A DNA stretch of 64,000 nt from contig NZ_CP049886.1 in assembly GCF_011303955.1 (NCBI RefSeq), forward strand, positions 992,001 through 1,056,000, given 5' to 3'. Below the pieces are notes generated by a model. The model saw nothing but the letters and a program-made list of their open reading frames with translations, searched no databases and was not told the origin of the DNA. The stretch comes from Vagococcus coleopterorum. Its GTDB lineage: Bacteria > Bacillota > Bacilli > Lactobacillales > Vagococcaceae. Shown here in pieces: positions 37,719-45,699 of the stretch (position 1 is the first letter of the stretch; each line of letters starts with the position of its first letter). The translations under genes were made by a program, and so were the position numbers.

Positions 37719-37812
37719 AAGTAGTCCCGTGAGGCTAGGAAAAGCAAAAATTCTCCTTACTAAGTCTGGAGTCTTTTTGTGAGAACCTTGGTCGAGCTGA
37801 TCAAGGTTTTTA
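37719..37812 (+). promoter_or_regulatory. PyrR-dependent attenuator before pyrP
   Basis: A second PyrR-binding loop, AGTCCCGTGAGGCT, begins near 37723. A terminator with stem AACCTTGGTC / GATCAAGGTT and T run ends near 37812. An additional CTCC / GGAG stem with five T lies between them at about 37755-37779. Confidence 0.85.
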
Positions 37813-37842
37813 ATTTGCAACTAAACAAAAAGGAGAATGAAA

Positions 37843-39120
37843 ATGAGTGAATTTAGAAATGATCAAGTCGTGTTAGATATTAAGGATAAGCCAAAAGCAT
37901 TGCAATGGTTTGGTTTGAGTTTGCAGCATCTCTTCACGATGTTTGGAGCAACTGTTTTAGTCCCAATCTTAGTAGGGATTGATCCGGGAATAGCTTTGTT
38001 GAGTTCTGGATTAGGAACGATTGTTTATATGTTGACAACTGGGGCTAAAATACCAGCTTACTTAGGAAGTAGTTTTGCTTTTATTCCTGCTATGCAAATG
38101 TTGATGAAAAGTGATGGTTACCCAGCAGTTGCTCAGGGTGCAATCACAACTGGTTTAGTTTATGTCATTGTTGCTTATATCATAAAAAAGATTGGCTCAG
38201 AGTGGATTAATCAAGTCTTACCACCGATTGTCGTGGGACCAGTTGTGATGGTGATTGGATTAGGACTTGCTGGAAATGCAGCAACTAATGCGATGTATGA
38301 TGGTGCGGGGAATTATGATCCCAAATTAATTTTAGTAGCGCTCGTAACCTTAGCATTGACGATTATCTTTAACATGTTTTTGAAAGGTTTTATCGGCTTG
38401 CTGCCAATTTTGCTAGGGATTATTTCAGGCTACGTTTTCGCCTTATTAATGGGAATTGTCGACACAGCTCCCATTGCAGAAGCTAGTTGGTTTGCCATGC
38501 CTAATTTTGAAATTCCGTTTGTTCAGTATCAACCTAAATTACACATTGGTGCGATTATGACCATGGCACCAATTGCCTTTGTGACAATGACAGAGCATAT
38601 CGGTCATTTAACAGTTTTAAATAAATTAACACGTCGTAACTTCTTTGAAGATCCAGGCTTATCAAGAACGTTACTTGGTGATGGTTTAGCCCAAATTACG
38701 GCTGGTTTTATTGGAGGTCCTCCTGTCACAAGTTATGGTGAAAATATTGGTGTACTAGCCATTACTAAAGTTCACAGTGTTTTTGTTCTTGGTGGGGCAG
38801 CTGTTTTAGCGATTATCCTAGGATTTGTTGGGAAAGTCAGCGCGGTTATTCTTAGTATCCCTGGACCAGTTATCTCAGGTATTAGTTTCATTCTATTCGG
38901 TGTCATTGCAGCGAGTGGCTTAAAAATTTTGATTGATAATAAAATTGATTTTGATAAAAAACGCAATTTGATTATTGCCTCAGTCATTTTAGTTGTTGGA
39001 ATTGGTGGCTTAATGTTTAAGGTAGGACCATTTGAATTATCTGGCATGGCCCTTGCAACGTTATTCGGAATTTTCTTAAACCAAGTACTACCTAAAGAAG
39101 CAAGAAGTGAACAAGCATAA
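37843..39120 (+). CDS. pyrP: Uracil permease
   Basis: Uracil:proton symporter of the NCS2 family with about 12-14 transmembrane helices. Typical segments are FGLSLQHLFTMFGATVLVP at the N-terminus, YLGSSFAFIPA, and MAPIAFVTMTEHIGHL. AGGAG at 37831 is 7 bases from the ATG at 37843, better than the ATG at 37837. The 425 residues are normal. Uracil import fits its place behind a PyrR attenuator. Confidence 0.93.
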   Translation: MSEFRNDQVVLDIKDKPKALQWFGLSLQHLFTMFGATVLVPILVGIDPGIALLSSGLGTIVYMLTTGAKIPAYLGSSFAFIPAMQMLMKSDGYPAVAQGAITTGLVYVIVAYIIKKIGSEWINQVLPPIVVGPVVMVIGLGLAGNAATNAMYDGAGNYDPKLILVALVTLALTIIFNMFLKGFIGLLPILLGIISGYVFALLMGIVDTAPIAEASWFAMPNFEIPFVQYQPKLHIGAIMTMAPIAFVTMTEHIGHLTVLNKLTRRNFFEDPGLSRTLLGDGLAQITAGFIGGPPVTSYGENIGVLAITKVHSVFVLGGAAVLAIILGFVGKVSAVILSIPGPVISGISFILFGVIAASGLKILIDNKIDFDKKRNLIIASVILVVGIGGLMFKVGPFELSGMALATLFGIFLNQVLPKEARSEQA

Positions 39121-39130
39121 GGGTTTAGAA

Positions 39131-39160
39131 TTGACGATATTTATTTTTGTCAGTTAAAAT
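39131..39160 (+). promoter_or_regulatory. Promoter of the carbonic anhydrase gene
   Basis: TTGACG (39131-39136) and TAAAAT (39155-39160) with an 18-base spacer. There is no clear terminator between pyrP and this promoter. Confidence 0.6.
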
Positions 39161-39190
39161 ATAAGTGTAGAAAGAGGAGGGAATAGCCCC

Positions 39191-39889
39191 ATGCCAATTC
39201 AACACTTATATACAAAAGCGAATCAAAAATTAGCTGATTTAAACGCCTTACCCTTAAAGAGCTTAGCCGATGGAATGGAAGCCTTTCAGTATCAATCTCC
39301 CATTGACTTTGGCGAAGTGGAGAGTATTATTTCAGAGCCAGAGATGGATTTAAAACTTCATTATCAGGAAGAAGAATATCAGCAAAAAGTTTTTGGTGGT
39401 TCGTATCACCTAGTGCCAAATGAAGGGAAGAGTTGGTTAACTTTTGAGGGCCAACGCTTCAATTTAGATGATATTCACGTTCACTTTCCAAGTGAGCACA
39501 CGTTAAACAATCAAGCCAGTAAGTTTGAATTTCATTTAGTCCACAGTGGTCCAGAAGGTGAAAACTTAGTGATTGCGGTGATGTATGAAGGGGATTCTGA
39601 TGACTATATTGAAGAAAATCCTAAGCGTCGTAAAATGATGGAAGAAATTTTTTACGAAGGGACTAATATGATTTTTAACCCTGCAGATTATTTATCTCGT
39701 CCGTTGAAGTATTATCACTTTGTTGGATCGCTAACAACGCCTCCTTATTCAGGACCGGTTTTATGGTTTGTCATTGATGAGATGCAGTACGCTAACTTAG
39801 AAGTGGTTAGACGTGTGAAAAAATTTGTGCCAACAAATAATAATCGCGTAGTCTTTCCAGTAAGAGATCGATTGGTGTATCATAATTAA
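39191..39889 (+). CDS. Alpha-type carbonic anhydrase
   Basis: Zinc enzyme that hydrates CO2 to bicarbonate. It shows QSPIDF near residue 36, the three zinc His at about 96, 98 (DDIHVHFPSEHTL) and 115 (FEFHLVH), and the active-site GSLTTPPYSGPVLWFV near 180. No signal peptide is visible (MPIQHLYTKANQKL), although most bacterial alpha carbonic anhydrases are secreted, so this one may be cytoplasmic. A strong GAGGAGGG site precedes the ATG. It follows pyrP; carbamoyl phosphate synthesis needs bicarbonate, which is one possible link. Confidence 0.92.
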   Translation: MPIQHLYTKANQKLADLNALPLKSLADGMEAFQYQSPIDFGEVESIISEPEMDLKLHYQEEEYQQKVFGGSYHLVPNEGKSWLTFEGQRFNLDDIHVHFPSEHTLNNQASKFEFHLVHSGPEGENLVIAVMYEGDSDDYIEENPKRRKMMEEIFYEGTNMIFNPADYLSRPLKYYHFVGSLTTPPYSGPVLWFVIDEMQYANLEVVRRVKKFVPTNNNRVVFPVRDRLVYHN

Positions 39890-39944
39890 AGAGAATTGTT
39901 TGCTTACTTTTGCTATGTTATTCTAAGTAGTAGAAAAGTTAGTG

Positions 39945-39985
39945 AGATAAAAACATCGACTACTTTTAGTCGGTGTTTTATTTGA
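39945..39985 (+). terminator. Hairpin with T run before the ClC channel gene
   Basis: AAACATCGACTA / TAGTCGGTGTTT stem followed by TATTT. It can terminate the carbonic anhydrase transcript, but a TTGCTT...TATTCT promoter-like pair just upstream means it may also lie in the ClC leader. Confidence 0.55.
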
Positions 39986-40001
39986 TATAGGAGCGCAAGA
40001 G

Positions 40002-41246
40002 ATGGATAGCATAAAAAAAATAGGAATAACGATGATTAAATGGTTAAGCGTTTGTCTAGTAATTGGTGTTGCGACGGGATTGTTATCGAGTTTCTTTTTG
40101 ACCAGTTTAAGTTGGGCGACAACCACTAGAGAAGCTAATCAGTGGTTAATTTTTGGCATGCCGCTGATTGTGATGGTTTTTACCTGGTTGTATCAAAAAT
40201 ATGGTGGGTTAAGTCATCAAGGAAATAACTTAGTGATTCGTCGGGCTAATGGTAGTGACAATTTAATTCCCTTAGTATTGATTCCACTAACGTTATTTGG
40301 GACAATTACTAGTCATTTGTTTGGGGCTTCAGTTGGTCGTGAAGGAACGGCTGTTCAAATGGGTGGTTCTTGGTCGGAGCAAGTTGCCAAGTGGTTTAAC
40401 TTATCAGATTCAGAACGCCAAACAGCGATTATTTGTGGAATAAGTGGTGGTTTTGCCAGTGTCTTTGGAACGCCGTTTGCAGGTGCAATTTTCGCCGTTG
40501 AAGTGATTATGATTGGACGCTTTAAAATCCGTGGGCTACTGCCCAGTCTATTAACAGCGTTAATTGCTAATCAAGTCACGGTTTTAGTAGGGATCCAGCA
40601 TAGTCATTACGCAGCTGGAATCATACCTGACTTTTCAATCTCTCTATTATTAAAAGTATTACTAGCCAGTATTGCTTTTGGGTGTGTTGCGACTTTATTT
40701 AGTTGGTCAATTCGTCAAATTAAAACCATCTATTCTCATCTGATTGTTAATCCAGTGTTACGTGCTGGATTTGGTGGGCTAGTTGTTTTAGGTTTGGTTG
40801 GACTATTTGGGACAACACGTTATTTGGGATTAAGTCTTCCCTTATTATCAGATGCATTTGCAGGCACCCATCAACTTTTTGATTTTATTAATAAATTACT
40901 CTTTACCGTCTTTTCACTGGGAGCGGGTTTCCAAGGGGGAGAAGTGACCCCGTTATTTGAAATTGGAGCGACTTTAGGTGCGAGCTTAGCGACGATGCTA
41001 CAAGTAACCGTTCCATTTTTAGCAAGCTTAGGATTTATTGGGGTATTTGCTGGTGCTACCAATGCACCCTTAGCATGTGCTGTTATGGGGGTGGAGTTGT
41101 TTGGGTTGGAACTAGCACCTTGGTTACTTTTGGCAAGTTATGTCAGTTGTTTCTTTGCTAGTTCAAAGGGGATTTATATCGCACAGGGCAATCAACTAAA
41201 TAAAGTTAATTTTTGCAAATTAATTAGTCAAAAAAAAGACCTTTAA
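40002..41246 (+). CDS. ClC-family chloride channel/transporter
   Basis: A membrane protein of 414 residues with ten or more helices. ASVGREGTAVQMGGS near residue 110 carries the gating Glu motif, SGGFASVFGTPFAGAIFAVEV is the next conserved block, and FQGGEVTPLFEIGA near 310 corresponds to the GxFxP filter region. The first filter motif GSGIP is not recognisable. It has no C-terminal CBS domains. The ion (chloride or fluoride) and the channel or exchanger mode cannot be decided. Confidence 0.88.
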   Translation: MDSIKKIGITMIKWLSVCLVIGVATGLLSSFFLTSLSWATTTREANQWLIFGMPLIVMVFTWLYQKYGGLSHQGNNLVIRRANGSDNLIPLVLIPLTLFGTITSHLFGASVGREGTAVQMGGSWSEQVAKWFNLSDSERQTAIICGISGGFASVFGTPFAGAIFAVEVIMIGRFKIRGLLPSLLTALIANQVTVLVGIQHSHYAAGIIPDFSISLLLKVLLASIAFGCVATLFSWSIRQIKTIYSHLIVNPVLRAGFGGLVVLGLVGLFGTTRYLGLSLPLLSDAFAGTHQLFDFINKLLFTVFSLGAGFQGGEVTPLFEIGATLGASLATMLQVTVPFLASLGFIGVFAGATNAPLACAVMGVELFGLELAPWLLLASYVSCFFASSKGIYIAQGNQLNKVNFCKLISQKKDL

Positions 41247-41260
41247 AGGGTCTTTTTTTG
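41229..41260 (+). terminator. Terminator of the ClC gene
   Basis: AAAAAGACCTTT / AAAGGGTCTTTTT stem; the stop codon lies within it. Confidence 0.8.
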
Positions 41261-41311
41261 TTAGGTATTTCACATTGATATTTTAAATTAGTGATGTTAT
41301 GATGAAGTGGT

Positions 41312-41332
41312 TGATAATGATAATTATTCTCA
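41312..41332 (+). promoter_or_regulatory. Fur box upstream of the iron transporter operon
   Basis: GATAATGATAATTATTCTC (41313-41331) matches 17 of 19 positions of the classical Fur box, and contains a 7-1-7 element TGATAATTATTCTCA. It is 20 bases before the first gene. Confidence 0.85.
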
Positions 41333-41352
41333 ATTAGAAAGAAGAGTGTGTA

Positions 41353-42405
41353 ATGAGTAAGAAAAAATGGGGATTTCCCTTTATAATAATTTGTTTGGTT
41401 GGATTGATTATATTGGCAGTTGCGTTTTCAGTAGCCAATGGTCAAGCTGATATATCCTTCGTTGATATTGTATCGGTTTATGCTAATAAAATATTTCATT
41501 TATCTGGGGTGTCAGATGTAAATCCAGCAACAGAATCAATTATCTGGTTCGTAAGAAGTCCGCGTGTCTTTTTAGCGTTATTAGTTGGGATGGGGTTAGC
41601 ATTGGTTGGTGTTGTCATGCAAGCGATGGTCCAAAACCCACTAGCGGATCCTTATATTTTGGGAATTTCATCAGGAGCTTCATTAGGGGCAACATTTGCG
41701 ATTTTAATTGGCTTTAGTTCGCTGCCAATGCTTCAAAATGCGGGGATCTCTTTTGGGGCATTCTGGGGAGCGTTATTAGCCTCGGTTTTAGTGTTTGTTT
41801 TTTCATCAGTCGGGGGAAAAATGACCTCAATTAAATTAATTTTATCGGGAACAATTATTAGCTCCTTATTTGGTGCGGTGACAAGTTTGATTGTGTTCCT
41901 TTCTAATAATGCAGAAGGGATGAAGTCCGTTGCGTTTTGGTCAATGGGAAGTTTAGCGTCAGCTGATTGGCAAAAACTACAAATTTTGCTAGTCGTACTA
42001 ACGTTAATGATTCTCTTCTTTTTGAGTCAGTATCGTATTTTAGATGTGATGTTACTCGGGGAAGATGCGGCATTATCACTCGGTGTAAATCTGCGCCGCT
42101 ATCGTATGCTATATATGGGGCTGACGGCTGTTTTAACTGGAGTAATTGTATCGTTTTCTGGAATGATTGGTTTTGTTGGTTTGATTATTCCACATATTGT
42201 TCGTGGTTTTTGTGGTTCAAGCCATAAACAGTTATTACCAATTTCAATTTTATCAGGTGGCTTATTCATGGTGCTTTGTGACCTATTATCCCGTGTTATC
42301 GTAACGAATGCTGAATTACCAATTGGTATTATTACAGCCTTAATTGGTGCACCAATTTTCATTTATATGATTGTCAAAAAAGAATACAACTTTGGGGGTG
42401 CTTAA
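41353..42405 (+). CDS. Iron-complex ABC transporter permease (FecCD family)
   Basis: Membrane subunit for import of an iron chelate or related compound. It has about nine to ten transmembrane helices. The FecCD landmarks are QAMVQNPLADPYILGISSGAS near residue 90 and the cytoplasmic loop GSSHKQLLPISILSGG near 275. It heads a Fur-boxed operon of permease, ATPase, binding protein and MFS permease. Only one permease gene is present, so it should form a homodimer. The ligand is not determined. Confidence 0.92.
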   Translation: MSKKKWGFPFIIICLVGLIILAVAFSVANGQADISFVDIVSVYANKIFHLSGVSDVNPATESIIWFVRSPRVFLALLVGMGLALVGVVMQAMVQNPLADPYILGISSGASLGATFAILIGFSSLPMLQNAGISFGAFWGALLASVLVFVFSSVGGKMTSIKLILSGTIISSLFGAVTSLIVFLSNNAEGMKSVAFWSMGSLASADWQKLQILLVVLTLMILFFLSQYRILDVMLLGEDAALSLGVNLRRYRMLYMGLTAVLTGVIVSFSGMIGFVGLIIPHIVRGFCGSSHKQLLPISILSGGLFMVLCDLLSRVIVTNAELPIGIITALIGAPIFIYMIVKKEYNFGGA

Positions 42406-43176
42406 ATGGGTTTATATGTTGATAATTTATCTGTTCAAATTAAACAGACTAAGCTTGTTAAAGAAGCCTCACTAAAAGTTTCTGATCAGCAATGTGTGGG
42501 GATTATTGGTCCTAATGGATGTGGTAAATCAACTTTAGTGAAGGGCATTACGGGTGTCTTAGCTATTGCGTCAGGTCAAATTGAGTTAGATGGTTTAGAT
42601 ACCAGAACAGCAGATGCTAAAGAAGTGGCAAGAAATATGTCAGTTGTCGGTCAGTTTAATGAGGTCAACTTTGACTTAACTGTCGAAGAAATGGTTTTAC
42701 TAGGCAGAACGCCCTATAAAAAATTACTAGAAGGTGACAAAGCTAGTGACTATCAGTTAGTCACTAAGGCGTTAGAAAAAATGGAGCTATTAGCTTATCG
42801 TCATCGTAATTTTTTATCATTATCTGGCGGTGAGAAACAACGTGTGATTGTTGCTCGGGCATTATGTCAAGAAACCCCTTATATGGTTTTAGACGAGCCA
42901 ACAAACCACTTAGATATAAAACATCAATTACGATTGATGAAAGAACTTAAATCGTTAAATATTGGCATTTTAACAGTCCTGCATGATTTAGAAACAGCTG
43001 CAAGGTACTGTGATTATATTTATGCCATGAAAGAGGGGGTGATTATAGCAGAAGGACGTCCAGAAGAGGTGATGACCTCAGAACTGTTAACACGGTTGTA
43101 CGATGTAAAATGCGAAGTATACCGTAATCCTTTTGACCAAGGATTAAATTTCTATTTTAAAGAAGAGGAGAATTAA
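42406..43176 (+). CDS. Iron-complex ABC transporter ATPase (FecE family)
   Basis: ATPase subunit of the same importer. It has Walker A GPNGCGKST near residue 36, signature LSLSGGEKQRVIVAR near 138, Walker B MVLDEPTNHLDI and the switch His in VLHDLETA. The ATG directly follows the permease stop codon, with GGGGGTG as the ribosome site, so expression is coupled. Length 256 is typical. Confidence 0.93.
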   Translation: MGLYVDNLSVQIKQTKLVKEASLKVSDQQCVGIIGPNGCGKSTLVKGITGVLAIASGQIELDGLDTRTADAKEVARNMSVVGQFNEVNFDLTVEEMVLLGRTPYKKLLEGDKASDYQLVTKALEKMELLAYRHRNFLSLSGGEKQRVIVARALCQETPYMVLDEPTNHLDIKHQLRLMKELKSLNIGILTVLHDLETAARYCDYIYAMKEGVIIAEGRPEEVMTSELLTRLYDVKCEVYRNPFDQGLNFYFKEEEN

Positions 43177-43177
43177 C

Positions 43178-44170
43178 ATGAAAAAATTATCAGTTATTAT
43201 GACAATAGCATTAGCTTTTGTATTAGTAGGCTGTTCAAATACAACGCAAGATAAAGCAGGTTCAGATAAGAGTGTCACAATTAGTAATTATGAAAATAAA
43301 AAAGGCTCAACGGAGTTTTCAAAAGTTGAAACGACCTTTGAAAAAATACCAGAGAAAATTTTTGTTAATACAAAACCAGCGGCGGAGATTTTATTACACT
43401 TAGGCTTACAAGATCGGATTGTCGGTGTGGGTGCTAACTTTGGGCAAGGTGATGAAACCGTTGCGAAAGAATATGCCAAACTACCTAAAGTGTCCACTGA
43501 CTATGTAGGGAAAGAATTAGCCTTAAGTGTCAATCCAGATTTAATTTACGGACGTGGAACATTGTTTAGTGAAGAAGAATGGGGCAATGGGTCAGTTGAA
43601 AGTTTGAAAGAAATGTCAGTTCCAAGTTTTATCTTAGGGTCATCTATTCAAGGTGGAACATTCGAGTCGATTTACGATGACATTGAACGTACTGGGACAT
43701 TATTTGGGGTTGAAAATAAAGCAAAGGAATTCTCAACAGAATTAAAAGAGAAAGAAGCAGCTATTAAAAAGACGATCGGGACACATGATAAAGCCGACTT
43801 TGCTTATTTACACATGAGTACACCTGATGAAATTATGGTCTATTCTGCCAGTAAAGAAACCTTCTTCCAAAGTGTTTTTGAAATGTTAAACTTAAACAAC
43901 ATTTTTAAAGATGTAGAGGGTGAGGTTAGCTTAGAATCATTAATCAAAGCAGATCCAGAATATTTAATCGTACCTGATTGGTCAGCAGGGGGTTCTGATG
44001 GCGTTTCTGACCAAGATTTAATTGATAGCCTGATGAAAGACCCTCGTCTACAAGAGATGCAAGCGATTAAAAATAAAAAAGTTTATGGCTTAGACTACAA
44101 TGCGATGTTTGGTTATGGCTACCAATCATTGGAAGGTGTTGAGCAGTTAGCTAAAAAAATCTACGGTTAA
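43178..44170 (+). CDS. Iron-complex ABC transporter substrate-binding lipoprotein
   Basis: Cluster-B substrate-binding protein (FecB/FhuD/BtuF fold). Signal peptide with lipobox LVGC, then two lobes joined by a long helix. KPAAEILLHLGLQDRIVGVG near residue 70 is the usual N-lobe start and NPDLIYGRG marks the ligand cleft. The ligand may be a siderophore, haem or cobalamin; the Fur box favours an iron compound. It has AGAGGAG upstream and sits between the ATPase and MFS genes. Confidence 0.9.
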   Translation: MKKLSVIMTIALAFVLVGCSNTTQDKAGSDKSVTISNYENKKGSTEFSKVETTFEKIPEKIFVNTKPAAEILLHLGLQDRIVGVGANFGQGDETVAKEYAKLPKVSTDYVGKELALSVNPDLIYGRGTLFSEEEWGNGSVESLKEMSVPSFILGSSIQGGTFESIYDDIERTGTLFGVENKAKEFSTELKEKEAAIKKTIGTHDKADFAYLHMSTPDEIMVYSASKETFFQSVFEMLNLNNIFKDVEGEVSLESLIKADPEYLIVPDWSAGGSDGVSDQDLIDSLMKDPRLQEMQAIKNKKVYGLDYNAMFGYGYQSLEGVEQLAKKIYG

Positions 44171-44198
44171 AATTTAGTGGTTAGAAGGAAGTTTTTTT

Positions 44199-45617
44199 GT
44201 GAAAAAGTTATCAGTTAAAGAGTGGGTGACATTGAGTGTTATTTTGTTACCTAACTTATTAATTAGTTTAAATACATATATGCTTCAAGTTGCACTGCCG
44301 GAAATTCAAACTCAAGTTGGTGCTAGTTACGGTCAAGCACAATATATCCTAAGTGGCTATGCCTTAGGGTTAGCAGCAACGTTAATACTGAGTGGCAAGC
44401 TAGGCGATGTTTTTGGTTATAAACGGCTGTTAATAGTCGGAATTCTTGGCTTTATGTTAGTCTCAATCGTTGGAGCGACTGCAATATCAGGAACTATTTT
44501 GATTGTTGTCAGAATTTTGCAGGGGATTTTTGGAGCCTGTATTCAGCCACAAGTTTTAGTTCTTATGCGCAACCAGTTTGATAAAGCCGTTCAACCCTTA
44601 GTCTTTTCGATTTATGGTGTTGTCATCGGCTTAGGGTTTACCTTTGGTCTAATGCTTGGTGGACTGATCATAAATATCAACGCCTTCGATCTAGGCTGGC
44701 GTAATATATTTATTATCAACATTCCTTTTTGCTTATTAATTTTGCTTGGTATGAGATTATTGGAAACACAACCAGCTATCTCAGCTGATAAAATTGATTG
44801 GTTAGGGGCAGGTTTGTTATCTTCCGGTTTGTTGTTAGTCATTAATAGCCTATATCAGCTTCAAAATAAACAGGCTATGTCATTTCAAGTAGTTATGATT
44901 TTTGTAGCCGTTGGGTTACTGGTTGCATTTTATCTGATTGAAAAGCAACGAAAAGAAAAAGGTAAAGTGGTTCTAGTTGATTTAGAATTGTTTGATAATT
45001 CCTTTTATAGTTTAGGTTTAGCTAGTGTGTTATTTGTTTATTTGAATATGTTTTCGGTATTCTTTTTAATAACTTATTATGTTCAATCAGGTCTTGGTAA
45101 CAGTGTGGCAGAGACGAGCTTAGCTTTTTTATCATTAGGTGTTGGGTTTATTTTAACTTCTGTATCATCAAGTAAGTTATTATCAGTTGTGGGAGATAAG
45201 TTATTACTTTTTGGTACAGCTGTTATGGGAATAGCCTTATTATATTTAAGTCAGTCAGTCATGTTACAGCCAGAGTTGCTAAGTTGGTCAAATAGCTTAT
45301 TGTTGTTTATGTATGGTTTAGGATTAGGTGCGACAACAACTCCTTTAGTGGGAATCATTCTCCAGGGACTTGATATGAGATTTATGGGGATAGGTGGCGC
45401 GTTGCTAAATACTGTCATGTACTTAGCAAGTAGCTTAGGTGTTTGTGCCATTGGCTTCTTTTTCCAGAATTCATTAGGCAAAAGTTTAGCTAAAGCCAGT
45501 TTAAGTGATTACCAGAGAGCCTTTAGTCATTCTTTATGGTTGTCGGCTATCTATTTGGTTATTTTATTAGTTATTTTTATAGAAATGAAACGAAAAAAGA
45601 CTAGGTCAACTGCCTAG
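44199..45617 (+). CDS. MFS permease, DHA2-like
   Basis: A 472-residue major facilitator with about 12-14 helices. GKLGDVFGYKRLLIVG near residue 68 is the loop 2-3 signature, and LQGIFGACIQPQ is the motif C-like region. It resembles drug/proton antiporters of the EmrB/QacA type. The start is a GTG with AAGGAAG upstream. It is 28 bases after the iron-binding protein gene with no terminator between, so iron-related export or uptake is an inference from context. Confidence 0.82.
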   Translation: MKKLSVKEWVTLSVILLPNLLISLNTYMLQVALPEIQTQVGASYGQAQYILSGYALGLAATLILSGKLGDVFGYKRLLIVGILGFMLVSIVGATAISGTILIVVRILQGIFGACIQPQVLVLMRNQFDKAVQPLVFSIYGVVIGLGFTFGLMLGGLIININAFDLGWRNIFIINIPFCLLILLGMRLLETQPAISADKIDWLGAGLLSSGLLLVINSLYQLQNKQAMSFQVVMIFVAVGLLVAFYLIEKQRKEKGKVVLVDLELFDNSFYSLGLASVLFVYLNMFSVFFLITYYVQSGLGNSVAETSLAFLSLGVGFILTSVSSSKLLSVVGDKLLLFGTAVMGIALLYLSQSVMLQPELLSWSNSLLLFMYGLGLGATTTPLVGIILQGLDMRFMGIGGALLNTVMYLASSLGVCAIGFFFQNSLGKSLAKASLSDYQRAFSHSLWLSAIYLVILLVIFIEMKRKKTRSTA

Positions 45618-45630
45618 TCTTTTTAATTTG
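45597..45630 (+). terminator. Terminator of the iron transporter-MFS operon
   Basis: AAGACTAGG / CCTAGTCTT stem and T run; the MFS stop codon is in the 3' arm. Confidence 0.82.
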
Positions 45631-45699
45631 GTGTAAAAGGTGTCATTATTTCAGAAAATAGGTATAATTTAGAGTATTAGTGAAAGGAAGGATGAGGTC

